DNA of 64,000 bases from Acinetobacter lanii. Its GTDB lineage: Bacteria > Pseudomonadota > Gammaproteobacteria > Pseudomonadales > Moraxellaceae. Under the pieces are notes generated by a model that saw only the letters and a list, made by a program, of their open reading frames with translations, ran no database searches and was not told where the DNA came from. The translations under genes and the position numbers were made by a program. The first letter of the stretch is position 1. Each line of letters begins with the position of its first letter. The DNA is taken from the NCBI RefSeq assembly GCF_011578285.1, contig NZ_CP049916.1:124001-188000 (forward strand), read 5' to 3'. Of this stretch, positions 25,688 to 33,982 are shown in pieces.

Positions 25688-26293
25688 TTAACTAAAAATG
25701 GCACGCTCATCACGCAGCTGGTTCATGCCACAGGCTTTGGCTAAGAACAAAGCACGATCTGCATATTGCAATACGCGGTCACTGAGCAAATTTTCATGCG
25801 ATGCAGACACACCACAACTGGCACTCATTTGAATGGCGTGCTGCGCATAGTGAATGGTTGTGGATTGAATTAAATCGAGGCAACGTTTGGCTACACCATT
25901 GGCGTTGTCTAAATCGATTTGGCTTAAAATTAAAATAAATTCATGTTCACCGTATTTACCCACCAAATCGGTATCACGGATGTTATCGGTTAAGATCGAA
26001 GCGGTTTTGATCAGCGCCTTTTCAGCCGCTTTAAGACCGTAGCTAATTTGAATCTCTTTAAAATTATCAATGTTTAACAGTACGATCGCATAATGTGAAT
26101 GAGTTTGAGGCTGTAATTCTTTTAAGTAGGTATTAATCCCAAACTGATTATAGATACCGGTTAAAGGGTCTGCATGCGCAGGTAGAATTTTATGATTCTT
26201 GGTCAACCATTGATAGACCAATGACTGTTTTAAAGTCCGTCTAAAAAATGCATGGATACGACGACGTCTCTCCGAGTAAATTGTTTTTCTCAT
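25688..26293 (-). CDS. Degenerate GGDEF-domain protein
   Basis: The 201-residue product is a GGDEF fold with a short basic N-terminus (RRRRIHAFFRR) and no sensor domain or signal peptide. The entry motif DPLTGIYNQFGIN is intact, but the catalytic signature is GEHEF (residues about 115-119) instead of GGDEF, and DNFKEIQISYG lacks the usual N/D and GH of active cyclases. It is therefore probably unable to make c-di-GMP and may bind nucleotide or act as a partner. It is a single-gene unit bounded by terminators. Confidence 0.85.
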   Translation of the reverse strand: MRKTIYSERRRRIHAFFRRTLKQSLVYQWLTKNHKILPAHADPLTGIYNQFGINTYLKELQPQTHSHYAIVLLNIDNFKEIQISYGLKAAEKALIKTASILTDNIRDTDLVGKYGEHEFILILSQIDLDNANGVAKRCLDLIQSTTIHYAQHAIQMSASCGVSASHENLLSDRVLQYADRALFLAKACGMNQLRDERAIFS

Positions 26294-26636
26294 TCGAGCT
26301 ACAGCCTATGTGATGGATATGGTTTTTATGACTTATTGTTTTGCACTTTAAATATAAACATTTTAAAAATTTGGTTCAATTTTAATGCAGTCTAAAAGAT
26401 TGAATTGCATAAACTTAATATTCAAGAGTGTGCTGAAATCGATCTTTTGCTGCCAATTTTACGATGAATGAACGATGAGTCTATGCAACACTTTTAAAAG
26501 TTCAGAGCGTTGATTGGTCACAACAAGTTAGGCTCAATCATTGCCAGGATATGAAATAAAAAATGAGCCGGAGCTCATTTTTAGATATTTCGAAAAATGT
26601 ATTTGTTTAATTCAAAATAGCATGTTGATACAAAAC
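26294..26636. other. 343-base intergenic gap
   Basis: It holds the esterase terminator and presumably the promoter of the GGDEF-like gene. Apart from that I see no gene or clear RNA element. Confidence 0.5.
26559..26582 (-). terminator. Terminator of the esterase gene
   Basis: AAAAATGAGC-TCCG-GCTCATTTTT; on the minus strand the T-run continues after the stem. Confidence 0.85.
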
Positions 26637-27551
26637 TTAGGTTTCATCTAATTTATTGGCAAATTCAGCCAAATCAGCCAAGGCTTGTTTAGCTTCAACA
26701 AACCATGGGCTAAACATTTGGAAATTATGCCACATGCCGGTATACAGTTTATAAGTGACCTCTACACCGGCTTCTTTGGCTTTTTCATTAAAGCGAGTGG
26801 CATCATCCAGTAAAATTTCTTTAGAGCCGATTTGTACGAGTGTCGGAGGTAAACCTTTTAAGTCACCATAAAGTGGCGAGATTTCAGGCAGAGATTTATC
26901 AATATTTTTAGGCACATAGTAATTAATCCCGGTTTCTAGTGCTTCAATGGAAAGTAAGGCATCGTGTTTGGCGTTATAACGCAGTGATTCACTGGTGAGA
27001 GTCAAATCCAGAAAAGGCGACATCAGCACCAAGCCACTGGGCAGTTGTTTGGGATCTTCTTGTTTTAAACGTAAGGCCAATGCCAAGGCAAGATTAGCAC
27101 CACAGGAATCCCCTGAAACAATAATGTCTTTAGGAAGCACCCCTTGGTCAAGCAACATCTGATAGACGTCATAAATCGCATCACCGACATCAGGATAGCG
27201 CTGTTCAGGGGAGAGTGGGTAATCTATGTGCAAGATCTGCATTTGAGTACGGAGTGCAATTTCACTTAAAAAAGCACGATGGGTCTTGAGAGAACCGAGA
27301 AAAAAAGCCCCGCCATGAATATGAAAAATTAATTGCGTGGTTTCAGGCTTGGGCTTGATTTCCTCAGCGCGAATACCTGCAATACGTAAGGATTTAAATT
27401 CGACATTTTTCGGTTGCGGTAAAATTTTGGTGAACTGTTCAAGTGCAATGCGTAATGCGGTTGGCGGCAGATTTAAACGACTTGGAAAGCGGAAACTGGT
27501 CTTTAAAATTGACTCTGTAATATATTGTTTCAGAAGTGGATTTATCTTCAT
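26637..27551 (-). CDS. Hormone-sensitive-lipase-type esterase
   Basis: A 304-residue alpha/beta hydrolase of the HSL (family IV) esterases. FHIHGGAFFLGS provides the HGG oxyanion hole, GDSCGANLAL carries the nucleophile serine, and the terminal GMWHNFQMF carries the catalytic histidine. The start is set at the ATG giving MKINPLLKQY; the upstream TTG has no ribosome-binding site. It probably acts on short acyl esters. No signal peptide is seen. Confidence 0.92.
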   Translation of the reverse strand: MKINPLLKQYITESILKTSFRFPSRLNLPPTALRIALEQFTKILPQPKNVEFKSLRIAGIRAEEIKPKPETTQLIFHIHGGAFFLGSLKTHRAFLSEIALRTQMQILHIDYPLSPEQRYPDVGDAIYDVYQMLLDQGVLPKDIIVSGDSCGANLALALALRLKQEDPKQLPSGLVLMSPFLDLTLTSESLRYNAKHDALLSIEALETGINYYVPKNIDKSLPEISPLYGDLKGLPPTLVQIGSKEILLDDATRFNEKAKEAGVEVTYKLYTGMWHNFQMFSPWFVEAKQALADLAEFANKLDET

Positions 27552-27684
27552 TATTGTTCCATATTGCTTATTATTTGCACAGGTGTTATACAAGGTTACA
27601 CCAAATAGTCACATTCAAAAATTGCTTAATTGTTATCAATTTTTAATAATATAAATGTCAAGAATGACAAGGGAAATCAAAAAA

Positions 27685-28119
27685 ATGAAAAAAATGACTC
27701 TAGCGTTAGGATTGTTGGCGACTGCTGTTTTTGCACATGCAGCCGATCCACTCAATGGTACTGTTTGGAAAACAATTGATGATCAAACCAAACAACCTAA
27801 AGCATTGGTAAAGTTCACTGAGCAAAAAGATGGATCTCTCAGTGCAAGCATTCAAAGTGTACTGACTCCGGGTGAAGAGAATGCATGTAAAAAATGCGAA
27901 GGCACGTACCACAACAAACCATTAAAAGGTGTCAACATCGTTAATGGTCTTAAAAATGTCGGTGGCGCTTACGAGGGCGGTACTATTCTTGATCCTAAAT
28001 CGGGTAAGACTTATAAATTAAAAGGCAAACTTGCGGATGGTGGCAAGAAACTCGAACTACGCGGTTTCGTAGGTGTGGCAGCATTGGGTCGTAACCAAAC
28101 TTGGGTTCGTGCAAACTAA
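27685..28119 (+). CDS. DUF2147 secreted protein
   Basis: This 144-residue protein has a signal peptide (MKKMTLALGLLATAVFAHA) and the DUF2147 body: GTVWKTIDDQTKQPKALVKF at the start, a cysteine pair in CKKCEGTY, GGTILDPKSGKTYKLKG, and a terminal RNQTWVRAN. The family is lipocalin-like and periplasmic, with no established function. The start at 27685 is chosen since AGGGA lies upstream and a signal peptide then begins directly; ten extra codons upstream are unlikely. Confidence 0.9.
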   Translation: MKKMTLALGLLATAVFAHAADPLNGTVWKTIDDQTKQPKALVKFTEQKDGSLSASIQSVLTPGEENACKKCEGTYHNKPLKGVNIVNGLKNVGGAYEGGTILDPKSGKTYKLKGKLADGGKKLELRGFVGVAALGRNQTWVRAN

Positions 28120-28156
28120 GTTCTTGCCAACTCAGTTTTAGCCTATCAAAGATTAT

Positions 28157-28186
28157 AAAAAAGCCGAGTTGAACTCGGCTTTTTTA
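28157..28186. terminator. Bidirectional terminator
   Basis: AAGCCGAGTT / AACTCGGCTT is flanked by A-run and T-run, serving the DUF2147 gene and the convergent ArsC-like gene. Confidence 0.9.
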
Positions 28187-28261
28187 GGTCTATATCACTT
28201 ACTTCAGCTTAGCGTTTTTGACCCACTCAATATGGATTTTAAACCTGCTATTTGAGCATGT

Positions 28262-28609
28262 TTATTTTAAAGTCTGATAACGTGCTTCATCAAAACCGAC
28301 CATTAAACCTTTTTCAGTCACCAGTACCGGACGTTTGATCATGCTGGTGTGTGTAATTAAAGTTTGAATTAGATTGTCTTCACTTGCCAAGGCATTGCTT
28401 TGTTCTTCTTCAGTCAGTTTTTTCCACGTGGTGCCTTTTTTATTTAAAATTAGCTCTGCTCCGGCTTCATCGAGCCATTTTTTTAGTGTTTCTGCATCAA
28501 TCCCTTGTTTTTTATAATCATGAAATTCATAAGCCAAGCCCAATGCATTGAGTAAATCAAAGGCTTTCTTCATCGAACTACAATTTTTAATACCGTAAAT
28601 TTTTAACAT
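28262..28609 (-). CDS. ArsC/Spx/YffB-family protein
   Basis: A 115-residue thioredoxin-fold protein. MLKIYGIKNCSSMKKAFDLL places one cysteine where ArsC-like reductases have it, without a CXXC partner. IKRPVLVTEKGLMVGF is the conserved cis-proline segment. It matches the YffB branch, which binds glutathione and whose reaction is unknown; it is unlikely to be a true arsenate reductase, since there is no ars operon context. Confidence 0.88.
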   Translation of the reverse strand: MLKIYGIKNCSSMKKAFDLLNALGLAYEFHDYKKQGIDAETLKKWLDEAGAELILNKKGTTWKKLTEEEQSNALASEDNLIQTLITHTSMIKRPVLVTEKGLMVGFDEARYQTLK

Positions 28610-29109
28610 TTAAAGACCTAAATTTTGAATGAAATAATGGGCTAAAGAGTAACAAAAAAAATCCTTAGCTCGAACATGAATATCTCAATAAACAAGCTGA
28701 AAAGTAAATCTGAATAAATGATTAAATATTTTTAAAAATGCAGTGTATTGTCATCAATATGAAAGAAACACAGGACATAATCAAACCAGTAGGAAACAGC
28801 AGACCGAGCATGAGAAAATCAGATTCAAAAAACAAAAAAGCTTCATTCAAAATGAACAAGTTAAAAAAATTAAACCAGTAAAAAAGCTAAAACAAAAAGA
28901 TGAAGAGAAAGAAGAATATGATCAAAACCAGAATAAAAATTAAAAAATGCAAAAGAGCAGATAAAAATAATATATAAAACAAGATAAAGACTTAACAATA
29001 AATGATTTTTTGGGGATGGGTTGAAGAGATACAAGCACAGTAAAGAACTGTGATTGAAGCCTAGTGTTGATGAAAGGCGATGATGAAGTCGAAAAATGAG
29101 GATATATAG
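28610..29109. other. 500-base A-rich intergenic region
   Basis: The region is very A-rich on the plus strand. A 66-codon lysine/glutamine-rich open frame at 28743-28943 is explained by composition and lacks a ribosome-binding site. I see no supported gene. Confidence 0.5.
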
Positions 29110-29271
29110 AAAGAGAAAACCCGCATCAAATCATCCTGATTATGCGGGTCTCAATTCAACGTCCAATGTCGTTCATCCTTGGAAAATAAATCTAGATTTA
29201 TTTTCTTTTCATCCTACGGCGTCCAATCCTTATTTGTCATCCTGACATGTCCCTGTGCCGTGCGACCATAA
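29110..29271 (-). ncRNA. Candidate CsrA/RsmA-binding small RNA
   Basis: Read on the minus strand, about 160 bases hold eight GGA motifs. Three are in simple hairpin loops: TGTC-AGGAT-GACA (29235-29247), AACG-ACATTGGA-CGTT (29158-29173) and AATC-AGGAT-GATT (29129-29141). The last lies inside the terminator stem ACCCGCAT / ATGCGGGT, which is followed by TTTTCTCTT. A perfect 24-base palindrome (29182-29205, half-site GAAAATAAATCT) can form another stem. This design is that of RsmY/RsmZ/CsrB RNAs that sequester CsrA. The 5' end is uncertain, and it could instead be an extended 3' UTR of xthA. Confidence 0.55.
29119..29149 (-). terminator. Terminator of the candidate small RNA
   Basis: An 8-bp GC-rich outer stem and a 4-bp inner stem with AGGAT in the loop are followed by TTTTCTCTTT on the minus strand. 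Confidence 0.85.
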
Positions 29272-29334
29272 TGCCGAGATATAAGGGAAATAAAAATACC
29301 TAAACACGACAAGTTTTGTGAGCAATATGCGTAT

Positions 29335-29360
29335 ATTGAGTAAACAATTGTTCACTCAAT
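29335..29360. promoter_or_regulatory. 26-bp near-perfect palindrome upstream of the candidate RNA
   Basis: ATTGAGTAAACAA / TTGTTCACTCAAT has a single mismatched pair. It lies between the xthA stop and the candidate RNA, about 75 bases before the predicted RNA start, where a response-regulator activating site would sit. It has no T-run, so it is not a normal terminator. Confidence 0.55.
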
Positions 29361-29376
29361 AAGCATTGTTTTTTAA

Positions 29377-30195
29377 TCAAATTTTGTAATCAATGATCAC
29401 AGGCGCATGGTCACTAAACCAAGTTTCTTTATATACCCAAGCATTTAAGGTACGTTCTTTCCAATCTGGTGAACACGCATGGTAATCAATCCGCCAGCCA
29501 ACGTTTTTTGCTCGTGCTTGCCCTCGATTTGACCACCAAGAGTACACTTCGGCATCTTTACGTACTTCACGGAACGTATCGACATAACCCAAATCATCAT
29601 AAATATGATCTAACCATGCACGTTCATGCGGTAAGCAGCCTGATGCTTTTTGGTTGCCTGACCAATTTTTAATATCAATGCGTTTATGCACGATATTATA
29701 GTCACCACACACAATCACCGACTTATCTTCATCACGCCATTGTTTGAGCACGTTGGTATATTCTGCTAAGAAATGATCTTTACGGGCTTGCGCTTCATCG
29801 CCAGAAGAGCCTGAAGGTAGGTACAACGAACAGATATGTGCAGATTTACCTAAGCCTAAATCAAATTCAGCGGAAATAAAGCGACCTTGAGAGTCTGCCA
29901 ATTCAAAGCCTAAGCCATCTTGAACTGAAAGGAAGGGTAATCGGCTATAAATAGCAGTGCCGGCATAGCCTGGTCGTTCAGCAGGGAACAAATGGGTATA
30001 CCAACCTTCAGGACGGAATTTTTCAGTCCATTGCGCATGGGTAATCCGACTTTCTTGCATACAAATGACATCGGCTTCAGACTGTTCCAACCACTCCAGT
30101 AGTCCCTTGGTGACAGATGAACGTAAGCCATTCACATTTATTGAAACGACACGAAGAATTTTTTGATCACTTGGATAGCTACTCTTTGGTATCAT
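29377..30195 (-). CDS. xthA: Exodeoxyribonuclease III
   Basis: A 272-residue AP endonuclease/3'-exonuclease of the EEP fold for base-excision repair. LRVVSINVNGLRSS gives the first metal-binding Asn, DVICMQESRI the catalytic Glu, VCGDYNIVHKRIDIKN the Asp/Asn pair, and WFSDHAPVIIDYKI the terminal Asp-His. The start Met precedes a short PKSSYPSDQK extension. The Crc protein is a sequence relative, but catalytic residues are intact here. It is divergent from pyrE. Confidence 0.92.
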   Translation of the reverse strand: MIPKSSYPSDQKILRVVSINVNGLRSSVTKGLLEWLEQSEADVICMQESRITHAQWTEKFRPEGWYTHLFPAERPGYAGTAIYSRLPFLSVQDGLGFELADSQGRFISAEFDLGLGKSAHICSLYLPSGSSGDEAQARKDHFLAEYTNVLKQWRDEDKSVIVCGDYNIVHKRIDIKNWSGNQKASGCLPHERAWLDHIYDDLGYVDTFREVRKDAEVYSWWSNRGQARAKNVGWRIDYHACSPDWKERTLNAWVYKETWFSDHAPVIIDYKI

Positions 30196-30236
30196 GCGCA
30201 GTCATAACCTCTCATTATGAAAATTAGGAGCACCAT

Positions 30237-30887
30237 ATGACTTCGCCAGCTCAGTTTAACCCTCAAGCTTTTATCGAACTTGCGTTATCACGCGGTGTGC
30301 TTAAATTTGGTGAGTTTACTTTAAAATCAGGTCGAGTGAGTCCTTATTTTTTTAACGCAGGCTTGCTCAATGATGGGGAAGCTTTAAGTGTTTTGGCTTC
30401 AGGTTATGCAGATCAATTGACTCAATGCAATGATGTTGAAGTGATTTTTGGACCAGCCTACAAAGGGATTCCGTTTGTTGCCGCAACCGCAGTAGCGTTG
30501 TCGCAAAATCATGGGGTAAGCGTGCCTTGGGGCTTTAACCGTAAAGAAGCCAAAGATCATGGCGAAGGCGGTGTTCTAGTCGGTGCTTCGGTTGCAGGGA
30601 AAAAAGTTTGGATCATTGATGATGTGATTACAGCAGGTACTGCGATTCGTGAAGTCGTGACTATTCTAAAAAATGCCGGTGCGACGATTGCGGGTGTATT
30701 GGTTGCGCTTGATCGTCAAGAAAAAGGTCAAGGAAACCTATCTGCCATTCAAGAGGTACAACAAGAGCTTGAGATTCCAGTACATGCATTAATTAACATG
30801 AAAGATTTAATGGATTACTTGGCTGCTAAAGGCGATCAAGACGCTTTAGCAAAAATGGAAGCGTATCGTTTGAAATATGGTATTTAA
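30237..30887 (+). CDS. pyrE: Orotate phosphoribosyltransferase
   Basis: PyrE joins orotate and PRPP to make OMP in pyrimidine synthesis. The 216 residues match. The PRPP-binding motif [13 protein letters not shown] (near residue 123) and the flexible-loop [13 protein letters not shown] are intact, and [14 protein letters not shown] is the N-terminal signature. AGGAG lies upstream of the ATG. The divergent xthA/pyrE arrangement leaves a gap of only 41 bases for both promoters. Confidence 0.97.
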   Translation: MTSPAQFNPQAFIELALSRGVLKFGEFTLKSGRVSPYFFNAGLLNDGEALSVLASGYADQLTQCNDVEVIFGPAYKGIPFVAATAVALSQNHGVSVPWGFNRKEAKDHGEGGVLVGASVAGKKVWIIDDVITAGTAIREVVTILKNAGATIAGVLVALDRQEKGQGNLSAIQEVQQELEIPVHALINMKDLMDYLAAKGDQDALAKMEAYRLKYGI

Positions 30888-30902
30888 ACCGTTTGATATA
30901 AA

Positions 30903-30929
30903 AAAGGAAGCCTGAGCTTCCTTTTTTTA
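30903..30929. terminator. Terminator after pyrE
   Basis: AAGGAAGC-CTGA-GCTTCCTT is flanked by A and T runs and can serve the convergent gene too. Confidence 0.88.
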
Positions 30930-30961
30930 GGGTTGATGCAATTGATTCAACATCAATAGAC

Positions 30962-31573
30962 TTAGTAGCCCACACTAAAACGTTGTTGAATATGATTGTT
31001 GTTTTTTAGCTCATCACACAGTGCAATCGCAAAATCTTCCGCAGAAATTTTACTGCCTTCTTTGTTCACAACCAGTTCATCTTTACCTAAGCGGAATTCT
31101 CCAGTACGTTTCCCTGGTCCAAATTCAGCAGCAGGAGAGATAAAAGTCCAATCAATATCATCGACTTGTTTAAGTTTGTCTAAGAAGTTAATTCCTGCTT
31201 CAGCCTCAGCTTTATACGCTTCAGGAAAATCTTCAGTATCAATCACACGCACGTTTTGATTAGGTACATTTAAACTTCCCGCACCCCCGACAACAAGATA
31301 GCGTTTTACTTTTGAATCTCGGATCGCGTTGAGCAGTGCATTAACATCGAGTCCCTGAAAACGTACCGCACTGATGACTGCATCTTGTCCCTTCAGGGCA
31401 GCCACTAATGCATCATGATCATTGAGGTCAATATCCTCAGTCATCACCAATTTGGTTTCTGGTACTTTATGGGTTTGACGTGCAATGGCTTTGACATAAT
31501 GACCACGAGAAACCAATTCTTCTAAAATACGTGAACCTGCCATGCCTGTTGCACCAATTAAAGCAATTTTCAT
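30962..31573 (-). CDS. NAD(P)H-binding atypical SDR protein
   Basis: The 203-residue product is a Rossmann-fold NAD(P)-binding protein of the YwnB/NmrA-like group. MKIALIGATGMAGSRILEELVSRGHYVKAI gives the GxxGxxG nucleotide loop, and VGGAGSLNV, WTFISPAAEFGPGKRTG follow as in this family. The usual YxxxK is not evident. The substrate is unknown; quinone or flavin reduction is possible. Confidence 0.88.
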   Translation of the reverse strand: MKIALIGATGMAGSRILEELVSRGHYVKAIARQTHKVPETKLVMTEDIDLNDHDALVAALKGQDAVISAVRFQGLDVNALLNAIRDSKVKRYLVVGGAGSLNVPNQNVRVIDTEDFPEAYKAEAEAGINFLDKLKQVDDIDWTFISPAAEFGPGKRTGEFRLGKDELVVNKEGSKISAEDFAIALCDELKNNNHIQQRFSVGY

Positions 31574-32190
31574 ATGATTCCTCTTTTTCTTAGAATAAAA
31601 TGTAATAAAATTTTTAATTCGTTTTTATAAACCATGAAACATGATTTAAAAAATTGCACTTCAGTAAATACCTTAATTGATTTTTTTAACTTGTTCTGTT
31701 GTTGATATATTTTTAATTAGCGATCTATTGATAAGCCTTGTAATCAATGAATTAATTTTTGTAAATTATTAATTTAAATTTGTTAAAGTAATTTGTAAGT
31801 CTTTAAAATTAATTGACTTTAATATAAGTAAATAAGGTTGAATGGAATTTTTTTATTTTCAATTTTTTATTGAATGTACATTTTACTGATTATTTCTAAA
31901 CTTAAATTCTATCTTTATTGCATGTTGGATTGATTTTAAAAAATAGACATTGAGAACATTTAAAAATCGTCGTGATATTTTTGAGGGCACACGGGTGGTT
32001 ATGCGACACGATTGGTGGGGGGCTAAAAGTTAAGTAACCCATTGGTCAAAGGTATTGAAGAAATTTCTCATTAAAATTTGAGCTTATCATGTAAAATCTA
32101 TAGCTGAATTCATTATCAATATTTTAATTCAATAATGAGTGACTGTTCTTGGTTGAGTTCCATCTCATGTTGTTTTGGATTTAGGTTGCA
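31574..32190. other. 617-base AT-rich intergenic region
   Basis: The stretch is strongly AT-rich except near 31980-32040, which is G-rich on the plus strand. No open frame with a ribosome-binding site, RNA motif or terminator was recognised. Confidence 0.45.
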
Positions 32191-32727
32191 ATGTACATTT
32201 TAATTTTTATGATTGTTGGCATTGCGCTTGGATTTTTCTTTCTCAAGCAACTTGATCAGCGTCGATGGCAACGCTACCAAATAGAGCGTGATGTTTATTT
32301 TAGACAGCATCCTTATTCCTTTAAAACAACAGGAAGCTATAGCATCGCGGTTGCGATGAATAAGTCTGCGCAATTTAAATTGATCAATGAATTAATGCTG
32401 AAATCATCGCAACAGCCTGTGCAAAGAGCGGCGCTGATTCAACGCATGCCTGCACAAAGTCATCATCGTTATATAATTAAAGTGCTGGTTGAAGATATTA
32501 CGATTGGCTATTTGGATCAGAGCTATGCTGAACGGTTTTGTCTTAGTTTAGAAGACACTGATTTTTTTATTGGTCGTCCCATTTCAACACAAGCTGAAAT
32601 CAGTTTTTATGCGCTAAAACCAAATATACTAGGCTGTCGACTCAAGTTAGATTTGCCTAATCATCCACATTTGGCATCCCACTATTTAATGCATTTGTCA
32701 GATCCTCATGACGCTAAAACTGATTGA
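32191..32727 (+). CDS. Membrane-anchored protein of unknown function
   Basis: A 178-residue protein with one N-terminal transmembrane segment (MYILIFMIVGIALGFFFL) followed by a basic cytosolic tail. The central part IIKVLVEDITIGYLDQSYAERFCLSL weakly resembles HIRAN-type domains, but the match is too short to assert. No neighbour gives context. Confidence 0.7.
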   Translation: MYILIFMIVGIALGFFFLKQLDQRRWQRYQIERDVYFRQHPYSFKTTGSYSIAVAMNKSAQFKLINELMLKSSQQPVQRAALIQRMPAQSHHRYIIKVLVEDITIGYLDQSYAERFCLSLEDTDFFIGRPISTQAEISFYALKPNILGCRLKLDLPNHPHLASHYLMHLSDPHDAKTD

Positions 32728-33028
32728 ATTTTTGTGCTGACAAATTGCATAGTCTAGAGATATCCCCAAATGTCTTCACGAACTTGCTCTATCATGCCTT
32801 AGAGGCGATTTTGCCAATAGGGATTATGCCTATGTTGGTCATCACACGCTCAATCCGCACCCTTGCGCGCTTGTATATCTAAAAGAAACCCAATATTGCT
32901 TTGTTGCACGATTTAGCTTCAATATCAGAGGAAATTCGAGTATTCCATAAGCTTTACCAAAATTGAGAATAAACAACAATTAAACTCCGTTATACTTTTG
33001 CCAAGCTAAAAATAGATAGAGCAAAAAC
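32728..33028. other. 301-base intergenic region with no identified gene
   Basis: It contains the gshB promoter region and a GC-richer stretch (about 32800-32900) that could be remnant coding DNA. No family could be identified on either strand. Confidence 0.4.
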
Positions 33029-33970
33029 ATGCGCGTACTTGTGGTGATGGATCCCATCGAAAATGTAAATCTCAAAAAAGATTCGTCTATGGCGATGCTT
33101 TGGGCAGCAGCGCGTCGTGGGCATGAATTGGGTTATGCGTTACAAGAAGATTTATATATCGACCAAGGCAAAGCCTTCGGTTTGATTTCACCGCTGAAAG
33201 TATTTGAAGACTATAACCACTATTACGAATTGGGTGAAAAAAACAAAGAATCGATCGCAGCCTATGATGTGGTGCTCATGCGTAAAGATCCGCCTTTTGA
33301 TATGAACTTTGTGTATACCACCTATATTTTGGAACAAGCAGAACGTGAAGGTGCGTGGATTATTAATAAGCCACAAAGCCTACGTGACTGTAATGAAAAA
33401 CTGTTTGCAACCCAGTTCCCTGAACTTCAAGTGCCTACACTGGTGACTTCACAGCAAAGCTTGATTCGTGAATTCCTCAAAGAGCATGGCGATGTGATTG
33501 TGAAGCCGCTTGATGGCATGGGTGGAATGGGGATTTTCCGTCTATATCAAGATGGGGTAAACATTGGTTCAACCATTGAAATTTTAACCAATAATGGGAC
33601 ACAGCCGATTATGGCACAGCGTTATATTCCTGAAATTGTTGATGGTGATAAACGCATTCTGATGGTCAATGGTGAGCCTGTACCCTACTGTTTGGCACGG
33701 ATTCCACAAAATGGTGAAGTTCGTGGTAACTTGGCCGCAGGTGGTTTAGGTGAAGCGCGCCCATTGACGGAAAATGACAAAGCCATTGCCGCCAAAGTAG
33801 GTCCATTCTTAAAAGAAAAAGGTTTGGTCTTTGTTGGGCTTGATGTGATTGGAGAATATGTGACTGAAATTAACGTGACCAGTCCAACCTGTATCCGTGA
33901 AATTGACGCTCAATTTGGAACCTCTATTGCGGACGATTTATTCGACGTTTTAGAAGCGGGTCGTGGCTAA
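33029..33970 (+). CDS. gshB: Glutathione synthetase
   Basis: GshB adds glycine to gamma-glutamylcysteine using ATP. The 313 residues carry the ATP-grasp features: N-terminal VVMDPIENVNLKKDSSMAML, the glycine loop KPLDGMGGMGIFRL, and INVTSPTCIREIDAQFG near the end. It is followed 12 bases later by a PhyH-type gene, probably on the same transcript. Confidence 0.97.
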   Translation: MRVLVVMDPIENVNLKKDSSMAMLWAAARRGHELGYALQEDLYIDQGKAFGLISPLKVFEDYNHYYELGEKNKESIAAYDVVLMRKDPPFDMNFVYTTYILEQAEREGAWIINKPQSLRDCNEKLFATQFPELQVPTLVTSQQSLIREFLKEHGDVIVKPLDGMGGMGIFRLYQDGVNIGSTIEILTNNGTQPIMAQRYIPEIVDGDKRILMVNGEPVPYCLARIPQNGEVRGNLAAGGLGEARPLTENDKAIAAKVGPFLKEKGLVFVGLDVIGEYVTEINVTSPTCIREIDAQFGTSIADDLFDVLEAGRG

Positions 33971-33982
33971 GGTCAAGTCTCA

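Noticed and set aside
28743..28943. 66-codon open frame rich in Lys, Gln and Glu
   Set aside because: It lies in an A-rich stretch, has no ribosome-binding site and its residue composition follows base composition.
29110..29271. Reading the hairpin region as plus-strand RNA
   Set aside because: The T-run needed for termination occurs only on the minus strand, and the GGA motifs lie on that strand.
32800..32930. Possible insertion-sequence end (TTTGTTGCA-like bases) before gshB
   Set aside because: No matching inverted end, target duplication or transposase residues were found; the resemblance is only a few bases.
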